A stretch of DNA of 64,000 bases, from assembly GCA_964372035.1 (NCBI GenBank), contig CAYJPK010000002.1:1-64000 (forward strand), in the 5' to 3' direction. Source of the DNA: CAYJPK01 sp964372035. Its GTDB lineage: Bacteria > Desulfobacterota > Desulfovibrionia > Desulfovibrionales > Desulfovibrionaceae. A program made the position numbers and the translations under genes. The notes beneath the pieces were generated by a model. It had not been told where the DNA came from. It did no database searches and saw only the letters and a program-made list of their open reading frames with translations. Of this stretch, positions 52,232-60,976 are shown one piece after another. The first letter of the stretch is position 1, and each line of letters begins with the position of its first letter.

Positions 52232-53248
52232 ATGGCTGCCTTGCGTAAATTAAAAGTTCCTGAAAATATCTCTGAGGAATACTACCAAATCAATGCTGAA
52301 ATACTTGGTAGTTTTCCTAAGTTTCGCTTGCCGATTGATTTATTTATTTTTAGGGAGGATATTAAGCAATTATATCCTTACTCTCGTAAAAATCAGCGTC
52401 TTACAGACCAGCAAGTGGAAGAAATTCCTAAACTTTGTGGCGACGAAATGCTATTTGTTTCACGAGCAGATCACCCGATTTACTCTGAACATATTGCAAA
52501 GCAAGTAGACTTAGTACTAGTTGATCCAAATTTAACAGAAAGTGAAAAAGCTGATATTTTTATCAAAGCTTTAGCACTGCGTTTAACTAACTTCTTTGAT
52601 CAACCTGTTCTGCCTGTTTTTGAGTTGTTATATAGAGATGTTTTATGCTTTACCCAGTACATATGGGAAGACAAGCACAAAATTAAATTATTTATGCGTA
52701 GGCTTAGCTTTGAAAATTCTTTAATTGACCACTCCTTGAATACTTTATTTGTGGGTGTTTGGTTGTTTTTAAACGCTTATGCAAGTGCTGACTTTAAAAG
52801 ACGCCAGCTTGACCGTAGTGCAATTAGTTTGATTTTGCACGACTTAGGTATGACAAAAATACCTCCATTTATCTTAAATAAATCTGCAAAGCTAAAACCA
52901 GACGAAAAAGATAAGGTTATCTTGCACCCACTTGTTGGTATGAAATCAGTTCAAAAAATTGAGCTTGGTTTTGAAGAATTGCAACAAGCAATTATGGAAC
53001 ACCATGAAAGGCTTGACGGTAGTGGATATCCGCAAAGAACCAAAGAAATCAGCAAATTTGGGGCATTAGTTGCTGTAGCAGATTCTTTTTCTGCAATTAT
53101 TAGTGCGAGAATGTATAGCCAAGCAAAAACTCCTAAAGAAGCTGCGGCTGAACTTGCTAGTAACAAAGGATATGATTCCAAATATACATCTGCACTTAAC
53201 CAGGCTTATTTTACTGGTGCTTTTGATACGCCACAAAGCTCTAAATAA
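52232..53248 (+). CDS. HD-GYP domain protein (probable c-di-GMP phosphodiesterase)
   Basis: A 338-aa protein with a novel-looking N-terminal region (residues 1-150) and a C-terminal HD-GYP domain. The metal-binding HD is H203-D204 (HDLGMTK), and HHERLDGSGYP (257-267) matches the full HD-GYP motif, so it is likely active. The N-terminal segment resembles the DUF3391/HDOD-associated type only loosely. It begins three bases after pyk, which hints at shared expression but not at a shared function. Confidence 0.88.
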   Translation: MAALRKLKVPENISEEYYQINAEILGSFPKFRLPIDLFIFREDIKQLYPYSRKNQRLTDQQVEEIPKLCGDEMLFVSRADHPIYSEHIAKQVDLVLVDPNLTESEKADIFIKALALRLTNFFDQPVLPVFELLYRDVLCFTQYIWEDKHKIKLFMRRLSFENSLIDHSLNTLFVGVWLFLNAYASADFKRRQLDRSAISLILHDLGMTKIPPFILNKSAKLKPDEKDKVILHPLVGMKSVQKIELGFEELQQAIMEHHERLDGSGYPQRTKEISKFGALVAVADSFSAIISARMYSQAKTPKEAAAELASNKGYDSKYTSALNQAYFTGAFDTPQSSK

Positions 53249-53278
53249 GAGCTATAAATTTTGAACTAGATTTAACGT

Positions 53279-53313
53279 AAAAGTCTTTTTGTTTTAAACA
53301 AAAAGGCTTTTAC
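53279..53313 (+). terminator. Terminator after the HD-GYP gene
   Basis: Stem AAAGTCTTTTTGTTT and AAACAAAAAGGCTTT (about 53280-53311, one G-U pair, short loop) followed by TTAC. The final T run is short, so confidence is moderate. Confidence 0.65.
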
Positions 53314-53329
53314 ATTCTAAGGAATAAAA

Positions 53330-54217
53330 ATGAAAATTGGAAAATTAATTAACGATTCAGAAAAAGCATTTTACTCTCTTGAGTTTTTTCCTCCTAAAAA
53401 CCAAGATACTTTAGAAAATTTTTATGATGTTGTTGATAAATTACAAGCAATAGACCCTTTATTTATGTCAGTGACTTATGGTGCTGGTGGATCTAATCAA
53501 GATGGTAGCTTACAAGTTGTGACAGAGCTTAACCAAAGATTTTCTTGTGAAATTATGGCACACTTAACTTGTATTGGTGCGACAAATGCTTATATTAAAG
53601 AGTATGTTGAAAAATTACAAAAAGTTGGAGTAGAAAATATTTTGGCTTTGCGTGGTGATGTTCCAACAGGGCAAGAAGAAAGCTTTAAAGAAGAACAAGA
53701 AAAAAGCAACTTCAAATATGCTAGCGACTTAGTACACTTTGTCAAAAAAAGCTTTCCAAGCGCTGGAATTGCTGTTGCTGGATACCCTGCTCCGCACCCT
53801 GAATCACCTTCATTTGCTAGTGACTGGCGTTATACAGTTGCTAAAATAAGAGAAGGCGCAGATTTTGTTGTGACACAAATGTTTTTTGATGTTCGAGAAT
53901 ATTTTTCATTTGTAGATAGGCTTAGCGATATGGGAGTTAGCACTCCAATTATCCCTGGAATATTGCCAGTTCAAAGCTTTGACTCTTTACGTAGAGTTTT
54001 ATCCATGAGTGGTGCTAATATCCCTGGTAAATTATATTTAGACATGGAAGAAGCCTATAAAACTGGCGGCAACCAAGCAGTTAAAGAAGCAGGTATTAAG
54101 TTTGCTGTTAAGCAAATTCGTACTTTGATAGATAATGGCGCACCAGGTATTCACCTTTACACCCTAAACCAAGCTTCAACATGTTTGCAAATAGTTGAAG
54201 AAGTCGGCGCATTATAA
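53330..54217 (+). CDS. metF: Methylenetetrahydrofolate reductase
   Basis: Makes 5-methyl-THF for methionine synthesis with an FAD cofactor. YSLEFFPPKNQDTLENFYDV, DPLFMSVTYGAGGSNQDGSL near residue 42 and PGILPVQSFDSLRRVLSMSG near 210 are family motifs. Length 295 aa. The conserved Glu of EFFPPK acts as acid. AAGGA precedes ATG 53330. Confidence 0.95.
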   Translation: MKIGKLINDSEKAFYSLEFFPPKNQDTLENFYDVVDKLQAIDPLFMSVTYGAGGSNQDGSLQVVTELNQRFSCEIMAHLTCIGATNAYIKEYVEKLQKVGVENILALRGDVPTGQEESFKEEQEKSNFKYASDLVHFVKKSFPSAGIAVAGYPAPHPESPSFASDWRYTVAKIREGADFVVTQMFFDVREYFSFVDRLSDMGVSTPIIPGILPVQSFDSLRRVLSMSGANIPGKLYLDMEEAYKTGGNQAVKEAGIKFAVKQIRTLIDNGAPGIHLYTLNQASTCLQIVEEVGAL

Positions 54218-54299
54218 TTTTCTTGATATTTTTACTTTTTATGTGTATCAAGTAATTATAACACTTTATTTTTAAGAAATTATTTTAGGAGTTGGATTA

Positions 54300-55727
54300 A
54301 TGAAAATCTTAAAAAGCTTATTACCAATTTTGTTTGTGCTACTTGCTGTACCTATGCAAGCATTAGCAGCTGGCTCAGAGTTTGACCTTGATGGTTCAAA
54401 GCTCTCAATCATGTGGGTAGTCCCATTTGTATGTCTTTTATTATCCATTGCAATTATGCCACTAGCTGCTCCGCATTTCTGGCATCATAACTTTGGTAAA
54501 ATTGCTGGATTTTGGGCTCTTTGTTTTTTAGTGCCTTGTGCTATCCAGTTTGGATTTTCTTTAGCTGTTTATCAATTAATTCACGTTTTAATCCTTGAAT
54601 ACATTCCATTTTTACTTATGCTTTTTGCATTGTTTACAGTTGCTGGTGGTATTCGTTTAACAGGTGAGCTAGTTGGTACTCCTAAGGTTAACGTAGCTAT
54701 TTTAGCAATTGGTACTATATTAGCAAGTTGGATGGGTACAACAGGTGCTGCAATGCTCTTAATTCGTCCACTTTTACGTGCTAATGCTCACCGTAAGTAT
54801 AAAGTTCACTCAGTTGTGTTCTTTATTTTCTTGGTTGCTAATATTGGTGGTTCTTTAACTCCTCTTGGTGACCCGCCATTATTCTTAGGCTTCTTAAAGG
54901 GTGTTAGCTTTTTCTGGACAACAGGCGCTTTACTTGGCATGACTGCATTATTAGCCGCTATTTTACTTGCAGTTTACTTTGCTATTGATAGCGTACTTTT
55001 CAAAAAAGAAGGCTCACCGATTCCGCCAAAGCAAGCTGGCGAAGCTGATACAAAATTAGGCGTTGAAGGTAAAGTGAACTTTATTCTTTTAGCTTGTGTA
55101 GTTGCTTCTGTTTTAATGTCAGGTATGTGGAAGCCAGGTATTTCATTTAGTGTTTATGGTACTTACTATGAATTACAAAACTTAACTCGTGACCTTTTAA
55201 TGATAGCTATTGCTTTTGCATCTCTTAAGCTTACAAATGCTGAAAGTCGCCGCTTAAATGGCTTTAACTGGGCACCAATCGAGGAAGTTGGCAAATTATT
55301 TATCGGTATCTTCATTAGTATGCTCCCTGCTATCGCTATTTTAAAGGCTGGCGATAAAGGCGTTTTAGCTCCTGTTATTAACATGGTAACTGAAAATGGA
55401 CAGCCTGTAGACTCTATGTATTTCTGGTTAACTGGTATTTTATCTGCATTCTTAGATAATGCTCCTACTTACGTTGTATTCTTTAATACTGCAGGTGGTG
55501 ACGCTGTTCAGTTGATGACTACATGGGCAGGTACGCTTACAGCTATTTCTGCTGGTGCTGTTTTCATGGGTGCTGTTACCTATATTGGTAATGCTCCTAA
55601 CTTTATGGTACGTGCGATTGCTGAAGACCAAGGCGTTCAAATGCCTAGTTTCTTTGGTTATGTTCTTTGGTCCGTGGGTATTTTATTCCCATGTTTCGGA
55701 CTTCTTACCTTATTATTCTTTATATAA
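54300..55727 (+). CDS. Sodium:proton antiporter / CitMHS-like permease
   Basis: A 475-aa membrane protein with about twelve hydrophobic segments. ANIGGSLTPLGDPPLFLGFL near residue 180 and VTYIGNAPNFMVRAIAEDQG near 425 are the paired re-entrant motifs of the NhaD/ArsB/CitMHS (ion transporter) superfamily; the first 23 residues resemble a signal or first helix. It may exchange Na+ for H+, or carry a dicarboxylate; sequence alone does not decide. AGGAG precedes ATG 54300. Confidence 0.8.
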   Translation: MKILKSLLPILFVLLAVPMQALAAGSEFDLDGSKLSIMWVVPFVCLLLSIAIMPLAAPHFWHHNFGKIAGFWALCFLVPCAIQFGFSLAVYQLIHVLILEYIPFLLMLFALFTVAGGIRLTGELVGTPKVNVAILAIGTILASWMGTTGAAMLLIRPLLRANAHRKYKVHSVVFFIFLVANIGGSLTPLGDPPLFLGFLKGVSFFWTTGALLGMTALLAAILLAVYFAIDSVLFKKEGSPIPPKQAGEADTKLGVEGKVNFILLACVVASVLMSGMWKPGISFSVYGTYYELQNLTRDLLMIAIAFASLKLTNAESRRLNGFNWAPIEEVGKLFIGIFISMLPAIAILKAGDKGVLAPVINMVTENGQPVDSMYFWLTGILSAFLDNAPTYVVFFNTAGGDAVQLMTTWAGTLTAISAGAVFMGAVTYIGNAPNFMVRAIAEDQGVQMPSFFGYVLWSVGILFPCFGLLTLLFFI

Positions 55728-55730
55728 CAA

Positions 55731-56705
55731 ATGTTTAAAATTTCTAAATATATTGCTGCAGAGCAAAAGAAAATTGAACAACATCTCCAGGTGGCACTTT
55801 CCCAAATGCCACCTGGGGCTAAACCTGTAGCTGAGCATATTATTTGTGCTAATGGTAAAAGACTTCGACCATTGCTAGTCATTTTGATGTCTAGCCTTTT
55901 TAATTATAAAGAACAAGAAGTTTATGATGTTGCCATTGCACTTGAAATTTTGCATGCTGCAACTTTGCTACACGATGATGTTATTGACCATGCACAAACT
56001 AGACGCAAAAAACCTACTAGTCACACTATTTTTGGTACTACAAAAACAATTTTAAGTGGTGACGCTATGGTTGCACGTTGCTTAAGCATAGTTGCAAAGC
56101 ATGAAAATTCTAAGGTAATCACGTCTGTTTCTAGAATGGTTGAGCACACTTCAACAGGGCAAATACTAGAAATTGACAATAAGGCTAAATTACACGATAA
56201 TTTGGACACTTACTACGAAACAATACGTGGTAAAACAGCTCATATGCTTGCATGTGCTTGTGAACTTGGCGTTATGTTAGCCAAGCAAGAGGATACAACC
56301 ATCAAACATGCCTTTGATTTTGGTTTGAATATTGGAATGGCTTTTCAAATTGCTGATGACGCACTTGATTTTACAAGCTCACAAAAAACTGGTAAGCCAG
56401 AGGGTGGTGACCTAAAAGAAGCTAAGTTCACACCGCCAATTTTTTATTACTATAATTCTCTATCAAGTGAAGCTAAAAAAGAATTTAAAGCAAAATTTGA
56501 AAGTGAAAGTTTTGATGACGCTGAAACAATTGAAATTTCAAAACAAATTAGAGAATTAAAGTTTGATCTTAAAACAAAAGAATTAGCTGATTCTTATTTA
56601 AGCGAAGCTTATAATAATTTAAAAGCTTTTGCAAAAGATGATAAGAAAGTTGAAGCAAAATTATTACATGAAGTAATTGACTACATTAAAAACCGTGAAT
56701 CTTAA
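55731..56705 (+). CDS. ispB: Polyprenyl diphosphate synthase (octaprenyl-type)
   Basis: Builds long-chain isoprenyl diphosphate, probably the quinone side chain. The first aspartate-rich motif is LLHDDVIDHAQTRR (near residue 82) and the second DDALDF (near 214); small residues upstream of the first motif fit long-chain products. Length 324 aa. It starts three bases after the antiporter stop with no Shine-Dalgarno. An unusual 10-bp inverted repeat lies in its first 30 codons (55787-55816). Confidence 0.88.
   Translation: MFKISKYIAAEQKKIEQHLQVALSQMPPGAKPVAEHIICANGKRLRPLLVILMSSLFNYKEQEVYDVAIALEILHAATLLHDDVIDHAQTRRKKPTSHTIFGTTKTILSGDAMVARCLSIVAKHENSKVITSVSRMVEHTSTGQILEIDNKAKLHDNLDTYYETIRGKTAHMLACACELGVMLAKQEDTTIKHAFDFGLNIGMAFQIADDALDFTSSQKTGKPEGGDLKEAKFTPPIFYYYNSLSSEAKKEFKAKFESESFDDAETIEISKQIRELKFDLKTKELADSYLSEAYNNLKAFAKDDKKVEAKLLHEVIDYIKNRES
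55787..55816 (+). other. GC-rich 10-bp hairpin inside the start of ispB
   Basis: CCAGGTGGCA (55787-55796) and TGCCACCTGG (55807-55816) form a perfect stem with a 10-base loop at codons 19-29 of ispB. In this AT-rich gene such a stem stands out. It could slow early translation or mark a processing site, or be a protein-level accident. Confidence 0.7.
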
Positions 56706-56750
56706 TTTTTATTTCAACTAAACATATAAAAAACACAGCCTGAGGGATTT

Positions 56751-59723
56751 ATGTTACACCGTATTGAAACCAGAGTTTTTCCACATTTGGATGATACTGT
56801 TGGCTATAGAACAAAACACCATATTAAAGCATCACTAAACATTGATGTAGAAAATGTTCGCATTGTAAAAGTTTTTACAATTGAGGGCATTGATGAAAAA
56901 GAAGCTCAAAAAATACTTTCAGAAGCAGCTCTTCACGATCCTGTTTTACAAGAAGCATCACTTTCAAGCATAGAGGCAAGTAATGTTTCATGGTTGCTTG
57001 AGGTTGGCTTTAAGCCTGGCGTAACCGATAATGAAGGTCGCACTGCTCGTGATACTGTTGCGCTTGTACTTGGAAAAGACAAAGAAAGCATAAATGTCTA
57101 TACATCAATGCAGTACCGCATTTATGGTGATATTTCAAAAGAAACAATTACTCACATTGCTAAAGATTTACTTGCGAATGAACTTATTCAACGCTTTGAA
57201 ATTTTAAGCTTAGAAGAATGGAAAAAGTCAGGCTTTAGCGCAAAACCAGCTAAAGTAACAGGTATTGCAAGCGATGAAGTAAATATTGTTCCACTTAGTG
57301 AAATGAGCGATGAAGAGTTAATTAAATTTAGCCAAGACAATACCTTGTCTCTTTCACTATCAGAAATGCACACTGTTCGTAATTATTTCTTACGCCCTGA
57401 TAATATTGAACAACGTAAAAAAGTTGGCTTACCTGCAAATCCAACTGACGCTGAAATTGAAGTTTTAGCTCAAACTTGGTCAGAGCATTGTAAGCATAAA
57501 ATATTTGCAGCTGAAATTGACTATACTGATGAAAAAGGCAACAAGCAAACTATTGATAGTCTTTACAAAACTTTTATTTTAAATTCCACTAAAGACATTC
57601 GTGCAGAACTTGGTGAAAAGGACTTTTGCCGTTCAGTATTTAAAGACAATGCAGGCGTTGTGGCATTTGATGAAAATTACGATATTTGCATTAAAGTTGA
57701 AACACATAACAGCCCATCAGCTCTTGACCCATACGGCGGTGCTCTTACAGGTATTGTTGGTGTTAACCGTGATGCAATGGGGACAGGTCTTGGTGGTGAC
57801 TTAGTATGTAACACTGACGTTTTCTGTTTTGCATCACCTTTTTATGAGGGAGAACTTCCTCCTCGTCTTTTACACCCACGTCGTGTGCTTGAGGGTGTTC
57901 GCGAAGGCGTTGAACATGGTGGTAATAAGTCCGGTGTACCAACTGTTAATGGTTCATTAGTCTTTGATGAGAGATTTTTAGGTAAACCTCTTGTTTATTG
58001 CGGAACTGTTGGTTTAATTCCACATAAAATTAATGGCAAATTAGGCTATGAAAAGCAAGCTAATGTTGGCGATGCAATTATCATGGTTGGTGGTCGTATT
58101 GGCAAAGATGGTATCCATGGTGCAACTTTTTCTTCTGAAGAATTACACCAAGAATCACCTTCAACTGCTGTTCAAATTGGTGACCCAATTACTCAACGTA
58201 AGGCTTATGATTTTATCTTAAAAGCTCGTGACCTTGGGCTTTATAGCACAATTACTGATAATGGTGCTGGTGGTTTATCTTCATCTGTTGGTGAAATGGC
58301 TGAAGATACTGGCGGTTGTAAATTAAATTTAGCCCTTGCCCCATTAAAGTATGACGGCTTAAAACCGTGGGAAATTTTATTGTCAGAAGCACAAGAGCGT
58401 ATGACTTTAGCAGTTCCACAAGAAAATTTAGAAGAATTTTTAGCCCTTGCTAAGCATATGGACGTTGAAGCGTCTTATCTTGGTGAATATACTGATTCTG
58501 GCTATTTCCATATTACTTATAACGATAAAATAGTTGCTTATATGGAAATGGATTTTATGCATAAAGGTCTTCCACAAATGCAACTAAAAGCTAAATGGAA
58601 AGAAGTACCTACAGTTAAGCAAGATGAGATCAAAATTGATGACCAAGCTCAAATGCTTAAAACAATGCTTGGACGCTTAAATATTTGTAGTAAAGAATAT
58701 ATTATTCGCCAATATGACCATGAAGTTAAAGCTGGTAGCGTAATTAAACCGCTTGTTGGTGTAATGCAAGATGCTCCTGCTGATGCTGGTGTTATGCGCC
58801 CTGTTCTTTCTACTGATACTGGTATTGTTGTAAGTCACGGCATTTGCCCTAAGTTCAGCGATTATGATACTTATTTGATGATGCAAAATGCTGTTGATGA
58901 AGCTATCCGTAATGCTGTTGCAGTTGGTGCAAATCCGAAGCGCATGGCTGGTGTAGATAACTTCTGCTGGTGTGACCCTGTTCAATCAGAAAAAACACCT
59001 GATGGTGAATTTAAACTTGCTCAATTAGTGCGTGCTTGCCAAGCATTAGACGATAGTTGCCGTAAATTCATGGTACCGTGTGTATCTGGTAAAGACTCTA
59101 TGAAAAACGATTATACTGGTGGTGGTCGCAAAATTTCTATTCCACCAACTGTATTATTCAGCGTGCTTGCAATTATTGACGATGTTAACTTAGCGGTAAG
59201 TAGTGACTTCAAAGAAGCAGACGAAGCTATTTATGTTTTAGGCGTAACTCGCAATGAAATGTTTGGCTCTGAGCTTTGTTCTGAACTTAATATTAAGGGT
59301 GCAAAAGCTCCTATTGTTGAAGTTGAAAAAGCAGCTAAACTATATGAAAATGTGCATGCTGCAATGCAAAAATCATTAATTACTTCATGCCACGACTTAT
59401 CAGACGGCGGGCTTGTGCTTGCTATTGCTGAAAGCTGTATTGGTGCTAGACTTGGAGCTGATATTGAGCTTGCAAATGTACCATGTGATGAAAAATTAGA
59501 GCTTGCAGAAATCATGTATAGTGAAAGTGCTAGCCGTTTTATTGTTACTGTAAAAGCTGAAAATCAAAACGAGTTTGAAAAAGCAATGAATGGTAATGTT
59601 TTTGCAAAAATCGGTAAAGTTGTAAATTCTGATACCTTAAATATTAATTATAACAATGAAAAAGTGTTAAGTGAAAAAGTTGAAGCTTTAGCTGATTCTT
59701 TTAAAGCCACTTTAAATTGGTAA
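56751..59723 (+). CDS. purL: Phosphoribosylformylglycinamidine synthase synthetase subunit
   Basis: Fourth step of purine synthesis (FGAR to FGAM). The 990-aa protein begins with a PurS-like segment (ETRVFPHLDDTVGYRTKHHI) and then two AIR-synthase-like halves, with TWSEHCKHKIF (catalytic His), VETHNSPSALDPYGGALTGI and HDLSDGGLVLAIAE. It is longer than ordinary PurL (about 740 aa) but lacks the glutaminase domain of the 1,200-aa forms; that function is on PurQ (37456-38265). GAGGG precedes ATG 56751. Confidence 0.95.
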   Translation: MLHRIETRVFPHLDDTVGYRTKHHIKASLNIDVENVRIVKVFTIEGIDEKEAQKILSEAALHDPVLQEASLSSIEASNVSWLLEVGFKPGVTDNEGRTARDTVALVLGKDKESINVYTSMQYRIYGDISKETITHIAKDLLANELIQRFEILSLEEWKKSGFSAKPAKVTGIASDEVNIVPLSEMSDEELIKFSQDNTLSLSLSEMHTVRNYFLRPDNIEQRKKVGLPANPTDAEIEVLAQTWSEHCKHKIFAAEIDYTDEKGNKQTIDSLYKTFILNSTKDIRAELGEKDFCRSVFKDNAGVVAFDENYDICIKVETHNSPSALDPYGGALTGIVGVNRDAMGTGLGGDLVCNTDVFCFASPFYEGELPPRLLHPRRVLEGVREGVEHGGNKSGVPTVNGSLVFDERFLGKPLVYCGTVGLIPHKINGKLGYEKQANVGDAIIMVGGRIGKDGIHGATFSSEELHQESPSTAVQIGDPITQRKAYDFILKARDLGLYSTITDNGAGGLSSSVGEMAEDTGGCKLNLALAPLKYDGLKPWEILLSEAQERMTLAVPQENLEEFLALAKHMDVEASYLGEYTDSGYFHITYNDKIVAYMEMDFMHKGLPQMQLKAKWKEVPTVKQDEIKIDDQAQMLKTMLGRLNICSKEYIIRQYDHEVKAGSVIKPLVGVMQDAPADAGVMRPVLSTDTGIVVSHGICPKFSDYDTYLMMQNAVDEAIRNAVAVGANPKRMAGVDNFCWCDPVQSEKTPDGEFKLAQLVRACQALDDSCRKFMVPCVSGKDSMKNDYTGGGRKISIPPTVLFSVLAIIDDVNLAVSSDFKEADEAIYVLGVTRNEMFGSELCSELNIKGAKAPIVEVEKAAKLYENVHAAMQKSLITSCHDLSDGGLVLAIAESCIGARLGADIELANVPCDEKLELAEIMYSESASRFIVTVKAENQNEFEKAMNGNVFAKIGKVVNSDTLNINYNNEKVLSEKVEALADSFKATLNW

Positions 59724-59734
59724 TAAAAACTAAC

Positions 59735-59780
59735 GCCGAAAAATTGTTTTTACAAAATATTAATAATTTTTCGGCATTTT
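59735..59780 (+). terminator. Terminator after purL
   Basis: An 11-bp stem GCCGAAAAATT (59735-59745) and AATTTTTCGGC (59765-59775) followed by ATTTTAAATT. The glycosyltransferase ATG is only 8 bases beyond 59780. Confidence 0.8.
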
Positions 59781-59787
59781 AAATTAT

Positions 59788-60879
59788 ATGCGTATTATAC
59801 AAGTTGTTAATGTAAGATGGTTCAATGCCACTGCTTGGTATGGAGTTGAGCTTGCTAGATTATTTACTAAGTATGGTCATGAATGCTTAGTGTTAGGGCT
59901 AGAAGGTTCTCCACCACTTGAAAAAGCCAAAGAGCTAGGCTTAGATTGCATTGCCTTACCACTCAATACAAAATTTAATCAGCTTTCACTTTATAGAAGC
60001 TTATCAAAAGTTATTAAGGATTTTAAACCTGATATTGTAAACTGTCACCGTGGTGAGAGTTTTTTACTTTGGTCGCTTCTTAAAAAAGTTCATAAGTTTG
60101 CGCTTGTTCGCACTCGTGGTGACCAAAGGTTACCAAAGGCAAATTTAGTCAATCTTTATTTACATAAAAAGACTGATGCTATCGTTGCAACTAATTCGAA
60201 AATGGCAAAACATTTTGTCACTAAGATGAAGATAAAAAAAACAAATGTTCACACTATCTATGGTGGTGTTGCAACTTGCATTTTTAGATTTGATGAGGAA
60301 GAGCGCAAAAAAATCAGAGCAAAGTTAAAATATGAAGATAATGACTTTGTTATTGGATTGTTAGGTCGCTTTGATAAGGTAAAGGGTCAAAAAGAATGTA
60401 TTGAAGCCGTTTCAAAATTGGTAAAACAAGGCTTCAATGTGAAGCTTCTTTTGCTGGGCTTTGCTAGCGCAACAAGCCTTGATGAAGTAAAAAGTTGGAT
60501 AGAAAAAGAGGGTATTAAGGCACAGGTGCAAATCACAGGCAAAGTTGATAATGTTCCATCTTATCTAAGTGCTATTGATTTGGGCGTTGTAAGCTCTTTA
60601 TATTCTGAAACAATTGCAAGGGCTGCTCTTGAAATCATGTCTTGTGATCGTCCGCTTATTTCAACAAATGTTGGAGTCATGCCAGATTTATTACCACATG
60701 ATGCACTCTGTGAGCCAGGCAATGTCGACGAGCTTGCCAACTTAATACAAAAATCAATTGAAGATAAAGATTGGCTTGAAGAAATTCGTTATGCCAACAA
60801 TGAAATGATGAAAAATTTGGATACCCAATATTTTTATGAGCAAACAAATGAAGTTTATAAAAGTATCATAAAAAAATAA
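59788..60879 (+). CDS. Glycosyltransferase family 4-like protein
   Basis: A 363-aa GT-B fold glycosyltransferase. The N-terminal acceptor domain has WFNATAWYGVELARLFTKYG; the donor domain has VIGLLGRFDKVKGQKECIEA near residue 188 and the EX7E motif in LYSETIARAALEIMSCDRPL near 270. It may act on LPS or other envelope sugars; the donor is unknown. No Shine-Dalgarno precedes the ATG and the purL terminator ends 8 bases before it. Confidence 0.88.
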   Translation: MRIIQVVNVRWFNATAWYGVELARLFTKYGHECLVLGLEGSPPLEKAKELGLDCIALPLNTKFNQLSLYRSLSKVIKDFKPDIVNCHRGESFLLWSLLKKVHKFALVRTRGDQRLPKANLVNLYLHKKTDAIVATNSKMAKHFVTKMKIKKTNVHTIYGGVATCIFRFDEEERKKIRAKLKYEDNDFVIGLLGRFDKVKGQKECIEAVSKLVKQGFNVKLLLLGFASATSLDEVKSWIEKEGIKAQVQITGKVDNVPSYLSAIDLGVVSSLYSETIARAALEIMSCDRPLISTNVGVMPDLLPHDALCEPGNVDELANLIQKSIEDKDWLEEIRYANNEMMKNLDTQYFYEQTNEVYKSIIKK

Positions 60880-60915
60880 AATAAATAATACAATTTAAAT
60901 TAAATACTGATAAAC

Positions 60916-60944
60916 TTGACAATATATTTTGCATAAGACATTAT
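60916..60944 (+). promoter_or_regulatory. ileS: Sigma-70 promoter of ileS
   Basis: TTGACA (60916-60921), a 17-base spacer and CATTAT (60939-60944). Start near 60951, about 25 bases before the ATG. There is no T-box-like leader, in line with a Gram-negative ileS. Confidence 0.75.
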
Positions 60945-60976
60945 AGAGAGATGTTTTTTTGCTGGAGGCACTACTA

